Shown: positions 23,380-35,293, numbered from the stretch's first letter. The stretch: DNA of 64,000 nucleotides from Phyto melanocephala (GCA_941918925.1 OW799233.1:169178235-169242234); one strand, 5' to 3'. The notes: a model not told the origin generated them from the sequence alone. Made by a program: numbers and translations.

Positions 23380-26300
23380 ATTATTATTTCGCATATCAAG
23401 AATTACGTAAAGTAAGTGCCCTTGCTCTATTAATTTAGAAGTCTTGAAAACCTTATTCATTTTGCTGCAATTTTTCTGGTATTCTGTCGTTCATCTGTTC
23501 GTATACGTAATAAATATTAATAATATATTTGTATATTGCGTATACGTACAGAGGTACATACCACCCCAGAAAAAAAAAACATTACAAAAAATTGATTATG
23601 CCGGGATTCAACTGGTGATGAACTAATTGGACTACACATACAAGAACAATTTTTAAGAGCATAGTTTTTGTTGTATTCTGGCATGAAATATATACGTTAT
23701 GTTGAAAAGGTTTAAACCTTATGCAAATCAAAAACCATTTCCATCTCTTACCCGAAAATTTTAATTTTATACTAGCACTATTGTTCTTGTGTATGGAGAC
23801 CAATTCATGTGAGGTAAAAACTCTTTTGACTTTTAAAGACGTCTGTTATTGAAGATAACTAAAAAATGCGCACAGTTTTATTAAATCATAAAATTAATGC
23901 ATATTAAGAGAAAAAGAGAGAGAGACAGAGAGAGAAAAAAATAAAGTCAGGTGTAAGATGTCTGTTTTCAAATGCCGCAAAAAGTATTTTGCATGTTTTT
24001 GCCCTCATTTCAAAGCACATCATTAACGAGAAATAATTTCGCATTAAGGAGGGAACTGGGACTAAGTTCTTTAAAACGATTGATTTATAAGAGTCAAAAA
24101 TCGTCCTATCATATTTTATTTTCTGTTCAGTAGTATTCATTTGCATGTAGCGTGTGTTTTTCTTTAAATTTTTTTAATTCATTTTTCAAACGGTTTTATT
24201 TAAGACAATTTTTCTTTTTATTTACTTATTTTGCTAACTCTGTCCTCCTACACTTCAAAGATTTTGTTTTAACATGCGGTTTAACTTTTCTAATTAAAAT
24301 TAATGAATTTTTGAATTCAGAATAATGCTTAATGTATTAAGGCAGGATCAGTAATATTGTGGGAGATATAACAACATACCTATTATCATAATATAATATT
24401 TTTAAAACATTTAATGCATTTCATAATGATATAGATTTTACAATTGAGATATAATATAACTCTAAAATTCCATATTTGAATAGATTGATACCAAAACCAA
24501 TAACTTAATGTAAAAAAAAGTAAAAAGAATCATTAGTTATTGTTCAAAACACCTCAAGGGAATTATTATTAATATAGAAAAAATTCTAATTGAGAGAATT
24601 TCAAAGAATAAAAAAAGACTAAAAATATTTTAGATGATAATAATTATCCAAAACAGTTAATTTTTGGACTGCTTAACCAATATTAAAATAGAAATAATTT
24701 AAATGCAAAATCGGAAACTGCACCTGAAACTTATAAATCGTTAACACATGTTCCTCTTGTAACTTAAAAATTGAAAAACTGAAACATTTACGAAAATAAA
24801 AAGTATATGATGACCCACGATGAAACACGTTTAGTAGAGTTTTTAGTAAAACAAAGGATGATTTCAAAAATGCATTAATATTAAACAAGCAATCAATTAG
24901 AAACACAGAAACTAGTTAAAAGTTTTGCAAATTATTAAAGTAGCATCTACACAATGAATTAATTATTATACACATACTGCAAATTTTGCCAAAAATTTAA
25001 GATTTTTAGTTAATAAGACCTGAAGACGATATTCTAATAGTGTTTGTTATTTTTGCAATGTATAAGTTTTTTGTTTGTATAATAATTTCAAAAATTATCT
25101 ATATTGACAAAGAAATATGTTTTCCCATTTTTTTAAAAATAGTGTTTAACCCTCATCCGTTTCTTGAAATAAATTACATTCATTATCCTCATGAGTCGTT
25201 TTCGACGCATACTATACTTTCAATTGTGTAAGTAGCAGCACTGAAACCACATTTATTAATTTAACAAAACAAACTTTATTTTAATATTTTTATGCCTTAA
25301 CACATACATATGAACGTTTCTGTTGTGCAAGTTTTTACATGCACCTTAAAAAAAGCAACAAATAGCTGTATGCATGTTTTTTTTGAAGTGAAATTATTTT
25401 CGAAACATATCGAACATCTTTGCCTTCCTTTAACTTGTGCGGGTACGATTTTAAATCTTTTTGATGCATATGATGTAGATACTATATTACGAAAATTTTG
25501 CAATGAAAAAAAAAAAACAATGACAAACGACGAAAACGACGCACGAGGGTAGCCAACGTAATTTTTTCAATACAATCGGCAAAGCAAACAAAAAAACATA
25601 AACTAGTATTAATTAAGCTGATAAAGGTATTTTTTAAAGTCACTGAATTTAATAGAATCTTAGTCTGTTATTTAAATAAAAATATAAATTTTGTATTGCC
25701 TATGCGTAGTTTCAGACGCAAAGAGCAGATGAAGGTTAAATTTGTTATTATTTTAAAATTTGTTTTTTGTTTTCATAATTAATATTTGTATATTTGTTCT
25801 AAAAGCAACGGTTTTTTTATTTGTTTTAAATTTATTTAAATCCAAAAAAGAAAATAACACAACTCACAAAACAAAACTAATTTTATATTTTTTCATTAAT
25901 TTAATAACTATTTAGATTTTTACATTTTCAAACATCTGTTAAATATTTAATAATTTGAAGCAGTAGGATTAAAAATCCTGAAAAATCTTTTCCCCAACAT
26001 TCGGTTATAAGATAAACATTTTTTTAAACTTTATTTTAAACTTGGATAAATACTGACTTTTTAATTTTTTTTTCTCTCATTTATTTACGCCTTTAATTCC
26101 GTTAAGCTTAACTAATACAGTCTTACTTATGTAAATACAATTGAACACGTAGTATAGAAAAGTCTATAAAAAGAGCGTATCTTCCAAACATCTTAATATC
26201 TAAACTTAAAACATTTCTTACTTCTTATCTTATTAAGTACATTTCATGTTAATGATTTTAGATGTACAAACACGGAAGGAGTATATTTATTTATACATTT

Positions 26301-27470
26301 ATGTGTATGTATGCATACATGTTCACTTAACTTTTGTTATTTAATATTGGATTATAGCACTTATTTACTTACTACATGTTTGTGTTTGAGTTTATGTCGG
26401 CACAAACAACATTTTCACAAATAACGTTACATTATGCTACATTATTATACTTTCTAATTGAGTAAAGCCCCCGTTCAGACATGTCCCCATATTGTGTTAA
26501 ACAATAAACTGTTCAATTATACATGCAATTATGTGCTTCGATCCATATTACTACACTATTTGTATATTTGAATTAAGATAAAGTGAAACTATTACAAAAT
26601 AATTTTTTTCTTCTTTGTGTTATATATTTTGTGATACTTGTGTACTTGGTGAGAAAGGATATACGGAATACTAGTTTAACGTACTGACAACATACTGTTG
26701 TTACCTTTGACAGCGATAAAATCTAATTGCTCTTCTTTATTATGCTAAATTGATACAATGTGACTTAAATTACTAATATTATAATAGGATCACAAATTCT
26801 ACTCTAACATACACACACAGTTCTATCATTGCCATGATTAGATATTTGTGTATGTGTGTGTGTGTCTGCATATAACCAAATTGGAAAATTCAAATGTACT
26901 CTTTTATTGGTACGTTAAATTGATACTAATACATATTTAAGTGTATGTTTAAGCATTTGAATTTACATGAATACAGTACAATTGATTTTAATATTAGTAT
27001 TCCAGTTAATAGTGTTATGGTTATAGAGTTGTGCGTAGCATAAAGTACTGTACTTTAAACAAAGAAATAAAAAAAAAATCTTTGTAAGATTAAATCTTAG
27101 TTGCTTTCTGTATAAAAAGGAAAACGGTGAGAGCATAAGTACTCTAACACCCACCAAACAAGTACTATGTTTATGGTATTATATGTACAAGATGTAAATT
27201 TTTCTCTTACTTAGACTTTCAAGTCTCCATTAAGACGTTTCTGCGTAAATAAACAAGACACCTCCTGCCATGTTTTGCTAAAAAAAAAAAAATACGGATA
27301 TTATCTGACTTAGCAAGACAACTGAAGACTAAAGTAATTAACATATGCTTGAAAATCAAACTTCTAAATATTTAGATATTATTTGGGGTCTATCCAAAAG
27401 TAACATACGATGACTACCAGTTTTCACTAACTATTGCTTACGAAGGATAATTTGATGTTTTAGCCCAATA
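23380..27470. other. AT-rich DNA with no recognisable gene
   Basis: No domains or element ends were identified. Simple repeats are present: (GA)n-like at 23907-23938 and (TG)n at 26846-26864. ORFs of up to 80 codons at 23904-24146, 24673-24906 and 25310-25552 show no conserved motifs and no splice context. Confidence 0.5.
23907..23938. repeat. GA-rich microsatellite
   Basis: An imperfect AGAG repeat with one CAG interruption, of the kind common in insect introns and intergenic DNA. Confidence 0.8.
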
Positions 27471-27474
27471 CAAT

Positions 27475-27765
27475 AACAAACTGTGATATGCTTCGAAGCA
27501 CAAGGAAAGGAAATAGAAAGGAACAAAAGATTTATTGGTCGTATACTGAGATTCGATTACAAGGTAGCCAAGGCAGTACTACAGTACAACCAGAAGGCCC
27601 TTGAAGCCAAGGACGTACAAACACGACTTAGTCAATAGCAAAAATACATGATCTAAATACTGCTGGATTGTCATACAAGGAGGCATTCAAAACTGCCCAA
27701 AACACAGTCCTTTGAAGCTCATTGGTTGAGACCATGTGCTCCCCAGCTAGACAATAGTTGAATAT
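27475..27765 (+). pseudogene. LINE ORF2 C-terminal tail relic (copy 1)
   Basis: In the plus strand, about 27525-27610 reads RFIGRILRFDYKVAKAVLQYNQKA in one frame. After a frame break, 27658-27740 reads LNTAGLSYKEAFKTAQ, then SSLVETMCSPA. This follows the C-terminal pattern RWIGH.LR....A..WNPQG.R..GRP..TW......(G).TW.EA...A.DR..W.SLV.A.CS found in several LINE clades. Stops and a frameshift interrupt it. It belongs to the same family as the relic at 32.8-33.1 kb. Confidence 0.55.
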
Positions 27766-27769
27766 CATC

Positions 27770-28320
27770 GTACATATATAAAATAATTTATACTTCATAA
27801 TATTTTAACCTTATTTGGTCCACAAATATCGTGTACAAATAATTTAACTTATTAAGAAATAAATCTGGACTCTTTATTTAAAGCACCTGCTGTAAACCTG
27901 CAGTCTACATAAGTGTGTGTGTCTGTAAAATATTGTGGTTGTAAAAAATGTTAAAAACCTTTAAAATTTTTTTTTTCAGATTCTATTTATAACACCTGGA
28001 GAATATATAATCAAGAGACTCACAACTGAACAATTAAAAGAAAGAATAGAATTTTTTTTTACCAATCAATTATTTCAATGTCGATATGTTCGACGATATT
28101 TAAGGGTGAGAATTTTATCCTCTGACATAGTATTTAGTCACCACCAAAGTGCCACCGTAACAGGCTTGTCTCGAATCGGACTTCGAAGAACAAAAGCTAT
28201 TAAATGTGTATAGCGAAATGTTTACAAAACTTTTTAATAACAACCTGAATTATTACATTATGAGGCTACCATTCGTACCAACAACTTCGCAGACGAAGTC
28301 TCGGGAACAAGAAAGTTATA
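27770..28320. other. No gene recognised
   Basis: AT-rich sequence between the LINE tail relic and the Helitron, with no motif or element end recognised. Confidence 0.5.
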
Positions 28321-29301
28321 TCCTAGACTGTATATAAAAATCAATGTGTGTTTGTATGTTTGTATGTTTATATGTTTGTATGTTTGTTTGTGCTTTATAA
28401 ACGGTTAAACGGCTGGACCGATTTCGTTGAAATTTCTTTCGTTGAAATGATTTCACAGAGTCTTTCTGTATGTCTGGAAGGAACTATAGGCTATACTTTG
28501 GTTTGAAATTGTAAGTCGGCGGGGTGCCACGCCCTATTAAAGAAAAAGTATTAAATATTATATATAACGAAAGCTAATGCAGCTAGAGTCTTCAAATTAA
28601 GTACAGTAAACTTTGACATCCACACAAACATTTGGGTAAGAAATGGGCGGACTTGCAATAGTAGGCGTGGCCACATGAATTAAACACTAAAATTCGTATA
28701 TTTGGAAAACGATATCGATTAGAGTAGTAAAATTTTGCAAGATCAACTTTGACACCCAAACAAACATTTCTGGAAAAAATGGGTACATTAGAAATGGTGG
28801 GCGTGGCAGCTCTAATAGCAATTGAATACTAAAATTCGTATATTCGGGAAGTTAAACAATTAGAGTACCCAGATTTTGCACGAGAAGCTTTGACATCTAT
28901 ATGACTATTCTGATAAGAAATGGATGCTTTAGTAATAGTGGGCGTGGCACCTGTCATATGAATTAAATACAAAAATTCGTATATCTGGGAAGCGATAAAA
29001 GTTAGAGTACGCAAATTTTGCACGAGAAACTTTGACATCTATATGACTATTTTGATAAGAAATGGATGCTTTAGTTATAGTGGGCGTGGACCTATCATAT
29101 GATTCGTATATCTGGGAAGCGATAATAGTTAGAGTACCCAAATTTTGCAAGAGACACTTTGACGTCTATATGATTATTTGAATAAGAAATGGTTGATTTA
29201 GTAATAGTAGGCGTGGCACTTGCAAAATAAATATATTTTTGAACTATAAAATTTTTATTTTATTACGATGGGGGTGCCGAAGCACACCGGGTATTAGCTA
29301 G
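28321..29301 (+). mobile_element. Non-autonomous canonical Helitron
   Basis: The 5' terminus is TCCTAGACTGTATATAAAAA, preceded by A. The 3' terminus is ..GGGTATTAGCTAG, followed by T. This fits the TC...CTAG ends and A/T insertion site of canonical Helitrons, which transpose by rolling-circle replication. A small hairpin (GGTGC, CGAA loop, GCAC(A)CC) at about 29270-29290 lies some 10 bases before the end, as expected. A TGTATGTT-type repeat follows the 5' end. The body is four to five copies of a ~125-bp unit (28560-29215) and has no Rep/helicase gene. The two overlapping minus-strand ORFs at 28829-29150 come from the tandem units and are not genes. Confidence 0.78.
28560..29215. repeat. ~125-bp tandem repeats inside the Helitron
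   Basis: Each unit contains GTGGGCGTGGC-like, AAAATTCGTATATCTGGGAA and AATTTTGCA..AG..CTTTGACATC motifs. The markers recur at about 28660, 28797, 28937 and 29080. The two units around 28870-29120 are the most alike, which suggests recent unequal exchange. Confidence 0.75.
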
Positions 29302-30524
29302 TATACATATAAAGTTCGACAATTTAGTTACTAAATTATAGTAATCATTCTTGACTGTCTATAATTTTATTTTTTATTTTATATGATTCAATTTAATTTT
29401 TATTTCTATAAAAATATACGTTAAGAAAAAATTTCAATTTACAATAGAAAGCTTCCATTTAAATATATTTTTTGTGAAATCTCTCAACAAAATACCAACG
29501 GTGAATATTCTCATTGCACAAATATTTTTAGTGCATTTGTATCGTTATGTCTATTGACGCTAATCAATTGATGCTGTTTTTTAAGTTATTTGTTGGCTTA
29601 TGTTTGAGAAAATATATTTAAGTACTATCGCTTGTGTATATACATTTGCATATACATTTATAAATGTATGCAAACTTAGTTGTCGCAACTACAAGCTTAT
29701 TCACACAAACATATACAGATATCTAAATGCAGTACCTTTAAGTCTAAGCTTCCAGTGTATGCATAAAGCTGATTTGAAGAAAAAAACTGTTTGCCTCTGT
29801 CTAAAAAATATATATTTTTATATTTCTATAGTTCACAAAGACAAAACTCAACAACATTTGACATTTGTCTGTCACTTTGTAACTAAAAGAATTTACAAAA
29901 AGAAACAAAAAAATAAAAATTGAAAGTAGAGTGAATTTGTAAAGCAGTACTTGTACTCAAATGTAGAACTGTAATTCTACAAAAACAAAATGTATACGTA
30001 TTTTATGTACATATATATGTATATGTGATCCAACATATTCATGATTCAGAGCAGTTTTTGTACAAACGAACTTTAGCTTTAAGTTGCGTAATCCTTTTCT
30101 AATATTGAATACGAAAATACACATACATTCGATTTATACAACATACAACAGCATAAAAAATGAAAATTGATATAGTGAAAGTAAACCTAGAAAAGAAGAA
30201 AATAAAAGGGAACATCTGACAAAATGACAACTATTCAAATAATATCTGTGATATGTGATTGAAATCTACTCTATAAATGCATGCAATAGTACAGAAGTGG
30301 ATACAAAAGATAGCTTAAACCACACACTACAATACTTTACTTATTTCAATATGAAAATTATGATACAAAATTGTAGTTTTATAAATATTGCACAAGAGAA
30401 GAAATATTATGAATTTAAAAATGTACTCTTTCATAAGGATTCGGTGAAAGAATTAAACTTATACCTCTGTTTAAAGTTTTTGTTTAGTGCAATATTTTAT
30501 AGTAAATATATAATATTCCAATGA
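29302..30524. other. AT-rich DNA with no recognisable gene
   Basis: The 107-codon ORF at 29600-29923 and the 89-codon ORF at 30255-30524 have no recognisable domain. Their composition is K/Y/F/I-rich, as chance frames would be here. Confidence 0.5.
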
Positions 30525-30532
30525 CTTTAGTC

Positions 30533-31630
30533 CATAGCTGGGGAATTTCGATTATAATTAGAAGTCATTACAATTAGAGATATAAAATAATCTAATCATT
30601 AGAATTGAATTTTGATAAAAATTTCAGATTACTAATTGATTAGATTAGAAATAATCAAAAATCTAATCACAATTAGTGACAATTAGCATTTCTAATCAAA
30701 TCTAATTAAAACTAATCCAAAAAATAATTGATTAGATTTCTTGATTATTTTTGATTAGATTTAATTAGATCAACTATTTTTAACTGTTTTTGTGAAAAGA
30801 AAATGTTTAATTATTACATTTCTATTGCCACATACATATATATTTACATAGTATTTACATTTATACATACTATAAATAAAATAAATATAAAGAACGAATT
30901 TTACAGAACTTCAAACAAAAAAAAACAAAAATGCATATTCAGTAAGTTCTGTCACGCCTACTTAAAATTTTCAGATGTCCGTAGGAACTAACTTTCAGCT
31001 CCATAGAATATTTTAAATCAAAATGGGCAAATCTAGCCGTTCTACGTTTTTAGATGAGCGTTGTAAATTTTTTTTTCGCATGCAAAACAATAATAAAAAT
31101 TTCAAAATCGTTGTAGCCCTTCTTAAGTTATGCGATCACGAACGAACGCCATTTGATTTGTCCTTTCAGACATACACACAATCCGGTTAAGATTTTTTAA
31201 CTCTACTTCGATTAAATAGCACTGGTTCAGCAGTTTTGAGTGTAAACATTTTCTACACAAAACAAGTGTCAAGTGTCAATTAAGGAACAGGGTGCACCGT
31301 ATGCAATTTTATGCAATATTCAAAAACTGTTACATTATGTAAATATAGCAACAAACGTCATAAATAAATATTTTCTTTTCACAAAAATAGTTAGAAATGG
31401 AAATAATCAAGAAATCTAATCAATTATTTTTTGTATTAGTTTTGATTAGATTTGAATAGAAATGCTAATCGTTACTAATTGTGATTAGATTTTTGAATAT
31501 TTCTAATCTAATCAATTAGTAATCCTCTAAAATGGCTAACTAATCATAATTAATCAATTTTTCAGCACAACTAAAATTTCTAATCCAATTGCTAATCATT
31601 AGGATTTCTAATCATTATTTCCAAGCTATG
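30533..31630. mobile_element. hAT-type non-autonomous element with long palindromic ends
   Basis: An exact 8-bp duplication, CTTTAGTC, flanks the element (30525-30532 and 31631-31638), the size made by hAT transposases. The terminal repeats start CATAGCT(G/T)GG and extend as imperfect inverted arms of about 230-240 bp (30533-30775 and 31390-31630). The arms are packed with GATTAGA/TCTAATC and AATTAG motifs in both orientations, resembling clustered transposase-binding subterminal repeats. The ~600-bp centre has no transposase reading and is ordinary AT-rich DNA. It is therefore a non-autonomous or internally replaced element. The identity of its autonomous partner is unknown. Confidence 0.8.
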
Positions 31631-31689
31631 CTTTAGTCCTTACGACTTTAATAAAAACCTATTGCTCAAATACATATGTATATCAATAT

Positions 31690-31875
31690 TTATTAGTAAC
31701 TAGCTTGTATCCGTGACTACGTTTGCATATTTGTCGGTATGAAGGTTAGCCTCCTAATGTTATAGTTCAGGTTCTCTCCGTACGCAAATTTCATATAAAT
31801 CCGTTGAGTAATTTTTTCGTGTGGTTGAATACAAATATCAAAATATTTAAATATAAAAGCATTCATATCTACGAT
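31690..31875 (+). repeat. Interspersed repeat fragment (RTE/SINE-like)
   Basis: The start CTAGCTTGTATCCGTGACTACG, the middle CAAATTTCATATAAATCCGTTGAGTAATTTTT and the end ATATTAGTGGGCTAGT recall a repeat pattern widespread in insects (..TTTCA..AAATCCGTTCAGTAGTTTTT..). That pattern is commonly the 3' end of RTE-type LINEs or of SINEs derived from them. ACTAGC at the left and GCTAGT at the right are inverted. The family cannot be confirmed without a database. Confidence 0.4.
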
Positions 31876-31879
31876 ATTA

Positions 31880-32740
31880 GTGGGCTAGTATTTGATGCAA
31901 ATATTCAAGAAAAACTACTTCTATAGACAACGTTGGATGATTTAATTTTTTATTTCCAGTACGTGTAATGTTTGATCACTGGAAAGGCTTTAATCTACAT
32001 ATGACTAACAAAATACAAATAAATACAAATTGTATATTTCCGTGAACTTGCTTGATTATCATCATAAATGGTAGCATATATGTTAACCTAAGTTGTAGTC
32101 TATCCGTGTACCAGGCAAAACACAGGCAAAAATTAAAGAAAATTAATATTAAATTTTATAATATACAAGTTAAACGCGTTTCGCATTATTGGCCCGCTGA
32201 CCGTAAAAATATGTTCTTCATTTTAAGATAAACTATGATATCATTGTTATTTCGTAAAATTAAGTTCGTATTTTTGCTATTGCAATTTTATATATTTTAC
32301 AACTTCTTTCATGTCTACACACGCAAAGAAAATTTATGGTTACGACATGTTCACGATGGTCATATTGTATTCACTATAACAATAATTGGTTGTCGAAAAC
32401 AAAAAATAGTTATTTTTATTTTATTTTATTTTATTTTATATTTTGCCACGATAACCAAGCATTTGTTTGCGTTGTATTATTTAATGTATATTTTGACTAA
32501 AAATTTTGATAAAGTTGTCGTTTAAAAAGAGTATGATTTAAAAAAATTAATTTGAAAAAAATAAAATACTATTATTACCAAGCAATCAAGCTATGATTTG
32601 TTTTAGCAATAATTTGGTTTTAACTGTTCTTCTTGCTGAATAAAGTTTTATTATTTTAGTAGTTCGAGATGTCAAAAAAATTCACAATAATTGTGGAAAA
32701 ATTGGAAAAGCTTGAAAATAAACAAGAAAATAATTGGTAT
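31880..32740. other. No gene recognised
   Basis: AT-rich, with an (ATTTT)n run at 32411-32440. The 96-codon ORF at 32235-32525 spans that run and is not supported as a gene. Confidence 0.5.
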
Positions 32741-32759
32741 AAAAATTGCATTTAAAAAG

Positions 32760-33130
32760 GTAAACCGTTGTGTACGCCGTATCATCAGATGCTTCTGACC
32801 AAACACGATCAGCAACTCTGAGCTGCTCCACAAAACAAAACAGATATCAATCCACCGAGACATCTTAAGGCGAAAATTTAGATGGATCGGCCACACGCTC
32901 AGACCAACAAATACATACAATCGCAAAAGTCGCTCTGACGTATAATCCACAAGGTTCCTTGTCAACGAGGACGCCCAAAGACAACCTGGCGTACAACAAC
33001 ATTCAATCAACTATCTCTAGTAGAATGTACATGGAATGAAGCTGTAAAAATAGCTCCCGATCGCAATCGATAGAAATCTCTAATTGAGGCCGTTTGCTCC
33101 CAAGCTGGAGAATACTCGGACATCATCAGC
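32760..33130 (+). pseudogene. LINE ORF2 C-terminal tail relic (copy 2)
   Basis: On the plus strand, about 32865-32905 reads LRRKFRWIGHTLR. A later frame (32960-33125) reads RGRPKTTWRTTTFNQLSL, then ECTWNEAVKIAPDRNR and SLIEAVCSQAGEYSDIIS. This is the WIGH.LR / GRPK.TWR / TWNEA...A.DR..W..L..A.CS tail of a non-LTR retrotransposon ORF2. Two frameshifts and stop codons interrupt it. The copy is GC-richer than its flanks. It is the same family as the 27.5 kb relic but better preserved. Confidence 0.65.
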
Positions 33131-33134
33131 ATCA

Positions 33135-33645
33135 AAAAGGTAAATAAACCATTGTATGCAACTAACAGCTTAAGACAATAATTTGCCTTAAAATAAGCAA
33201 ATATTTTCGATTTAAACTGTAGTCATATATATTGTTATTGTATTATGATTCAATTAAACATAATAATGATAATTGGCAACCATTGTATATGCTTTAACCT
33301 TGATGTTGCTCTTCGATTATGGTTACACCAACCATATTTTTTCTTTGCGTGAATATCTTACATATATGACGTATATATCTTACAAACATTTTAGTATCAT
33401 TTGAAAAACCATTTTGGTTTACATTTCTTATTTTTTGGTTGGATATAAAATATTATCTTAAAGCACCAAATATCAGAGAAACTTTATACAACATTTATCA
33501 AAATCCGTCAAGTAATTTTTGAGTTTAAAAAGACGGACAGAAAAATAGAAAGACATACAGACAGGAAAAATTTTAAAAAGTGTCGTTTTATATTTTAAAT
33601 TGAAAACTATATACACCACTTTTAAAATTTTCTTAAAAAGGTCTC
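33135..33645. other. No gene recognised
   Basis: AT-rich DNA between the LINE tail and the rearranged Helentron. Nothing identifiable. Confidence 0.5.
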
Positions 33646-34606
33646 TTTTTATACCAGCCACCAAAAAAATGGTGGGGGTATACATATTTTTTTTATATTA
33701 TTATCTGTCCGTCTGTCCGTCTGTTGGAAGCACGATAGAGGTCGCACCGAAAAAGCTAGGGGGCTCAAATTTTGCCAGGTCAAAATTTTCCTAAATTCCC
33801 ACTTTTAATAGAGCATAACTTCAGGAGAACATAAGCATAAGTTGTTAGCATGACATCTAGTAGTTGCTAGTAGAGTCATCTATCTTATCATCTTTATCTT
33901 ATATTTAGCTACAGTACAATAAATGGCGCAGTGTAAGATGAATAAATGCTAATATATATGACTAATATATTTTTATAAAAATTTAAAGAAAAAAGTGTGC
34001 GTGGCACATCTTTTTTCCGTTATAACGAAGACTTTGACCAAAAAGCCATGTTTGCAAAATTTCAGAATCGTACATATAGTTTTGTCAGTTTTATTACGTT
34101 TTCAATTTGAAATATACACTGTACGGTATAAATTTTCGTACATTTTTATCTATAACTCTTTTCCTAGTTCATAGATTTAAGCGATTTTCAGGGAAAAATA
34201 TTCTTTTTACTCGATAAATATATATTCGAAGTTTCATGACTCTACGTTTATGCGTCTGGACACAATTCAATTTTGTTCGATGTGCGAAGGACACGGTTTT
34301 TTCGACCTACTCTTGCTTTACGAGCTATAACTCTCATCCTAATATTCCGATTTAGCCCATTTTCAATACCAAAGAAACCTTGTCTATAAGAAAGATTCTA
34401 GCAAAATTTGAGCCCCCTTGCTTTTTCGGTGCGACCTCTATCGTGCTTTCAACAGACGGACAGACGGACGGACATAGCTAGATCGTCATCAAATCAAACC
34501 CTGATGCAGAATATATATACTTTATGGGGTCTAAAATGGATATTTCGATTTCGGAATGACAAAATGAATATACCCCCACCATTTTTTTGTTGGCGGGTAT
34601 AAAAAA
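33646..34606. mobile_element. Family A Helentron with two outward-facing 5' ends
   Basis: The right part (about 33790-34606) is a minus-oriented Helentron 5' half: hairpin with GGCGGGTATA at 34592-34601, tandem GACGGACA repeats at 34445-34470 and the usual leader. The left edge (33646-33778) is a second, plus-oriented 5' end: TATACCAGCCACCA, GTCCGTCT repeats at 33708-33724, then the AGCACGATAGAGGTCGCACC leader up to TTTTGCCAGG. The two 5' ends thus form terminal inverted arms of about 130 bp around a body that resembles 5000-5260. No 3' hairpin is present. Rearrangement, or insertion of one copy into another followed by deletion, would explain it. Confidence 0.75.
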
Positions 34607-35152
34607 GTTACAATGTCCCTTCTATTACACAATCATTTTAAACCATAAATCTTTATAAATAATGAGATTATTAAGGCAATCTTAGTATTATACTTCATAA
34701 TAAATTAAATTCTTGCAATGGCAGAAGATCGTTCGAAATTTCATAATAATTGTCAACAGTATAAAATGATATTAAAGATCTTACAATTTATTTATTGTAC
34801 ACTTTACCAAATATATATTAGCCTTGTCATTTGGCTTATAATTTTTACAATATTCACTTCCGACCTCATAAAGTATATAGTCTGTAAAAGCTTTTAAAGG
34901 GCTTCGACTTAGGTATATCCAACTGTATATGGAAATCAACTTTTAGATGCCCCACATATTCCTCAATACTGTATGCAGTAACAATGTTTAGCAAATATCT
35001 AGGAATGAATCGGTAACTTGAGACTTATTTGACAAAATTTCTGTACAACATGTATGAAGTAAGCCTTTAATAAATCTAAAATATTTTTTATGGATACGGC
35101 ATTAAAGATATGGTTTAAAGAATTCAGGCATTTCTTAAACTAAAGTTTAAGA
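34607..35152. other. No gene recognised
   Basis: AT-rich DNA upstream of the Jockey element; presumably pre-insertion flank. Confidence 0.5.
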
Positions 35153-35153
35153 A

Positions 35154-35245
35154 TTTTTTGCGTTGACTCTTCAAGAGTACGGACGTGTTCGCTGCGCGAG
35201 TGATATACATAGTGAAATTTGTAATAAGTTGCAAAATTTGTAATA

Positions 35246-35248
<3 letters not shown>
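35154..35248 (+). promoter_or_regulatory. Likely internal promoter / 5' UTR of the Jockey element
   Basis: GGACGTG at 35181-35187 fits the downstream promoter element consensus (RGWCGTG) known from internal promoters of Jockey, Doc and F elements, where it sits about +28 to +34. That would put transcription start near 35154, consistent with the loss of similarity to ordinary AT-rich flank there. No good TCAKTY initiator is visible at that point, so the start is tentative. A short direct repeat, AAATTTGTAATA, occurs at 35216-35227 and 35234-35245. Confidence 0.5.
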
Positions 35249-35284
<36 letters not shown>

Positions 35285-35285
35285 T
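35249..35285 (+). repeat. A32-T5 tract in the Jockey 5' UTR
   Basis: Thirty-two A residues followed by five T lie between the putative promoter and the ORF1 start codon at 35294. A homopolymer this long is unusual in a Jockey 5' UTR. It might be slippage, an assembly artefact, or the tail of another transcript fused upstream of ORF1. Confidence 0.85.
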
Positions 35286-35293
35286 ATTTGTGA

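Noticed and set aside
25310..25552. 80-codon ORF as a real exon
   Set aside because: The opposite strand is also open (25297-25503), it ends after an A12 run, and there is no recognisable domain.
28829..29150. Two overlapping minus-strand ORFs with repeated peptides
   Set aside because: They translate the tandem units of the Helitron in two frames.
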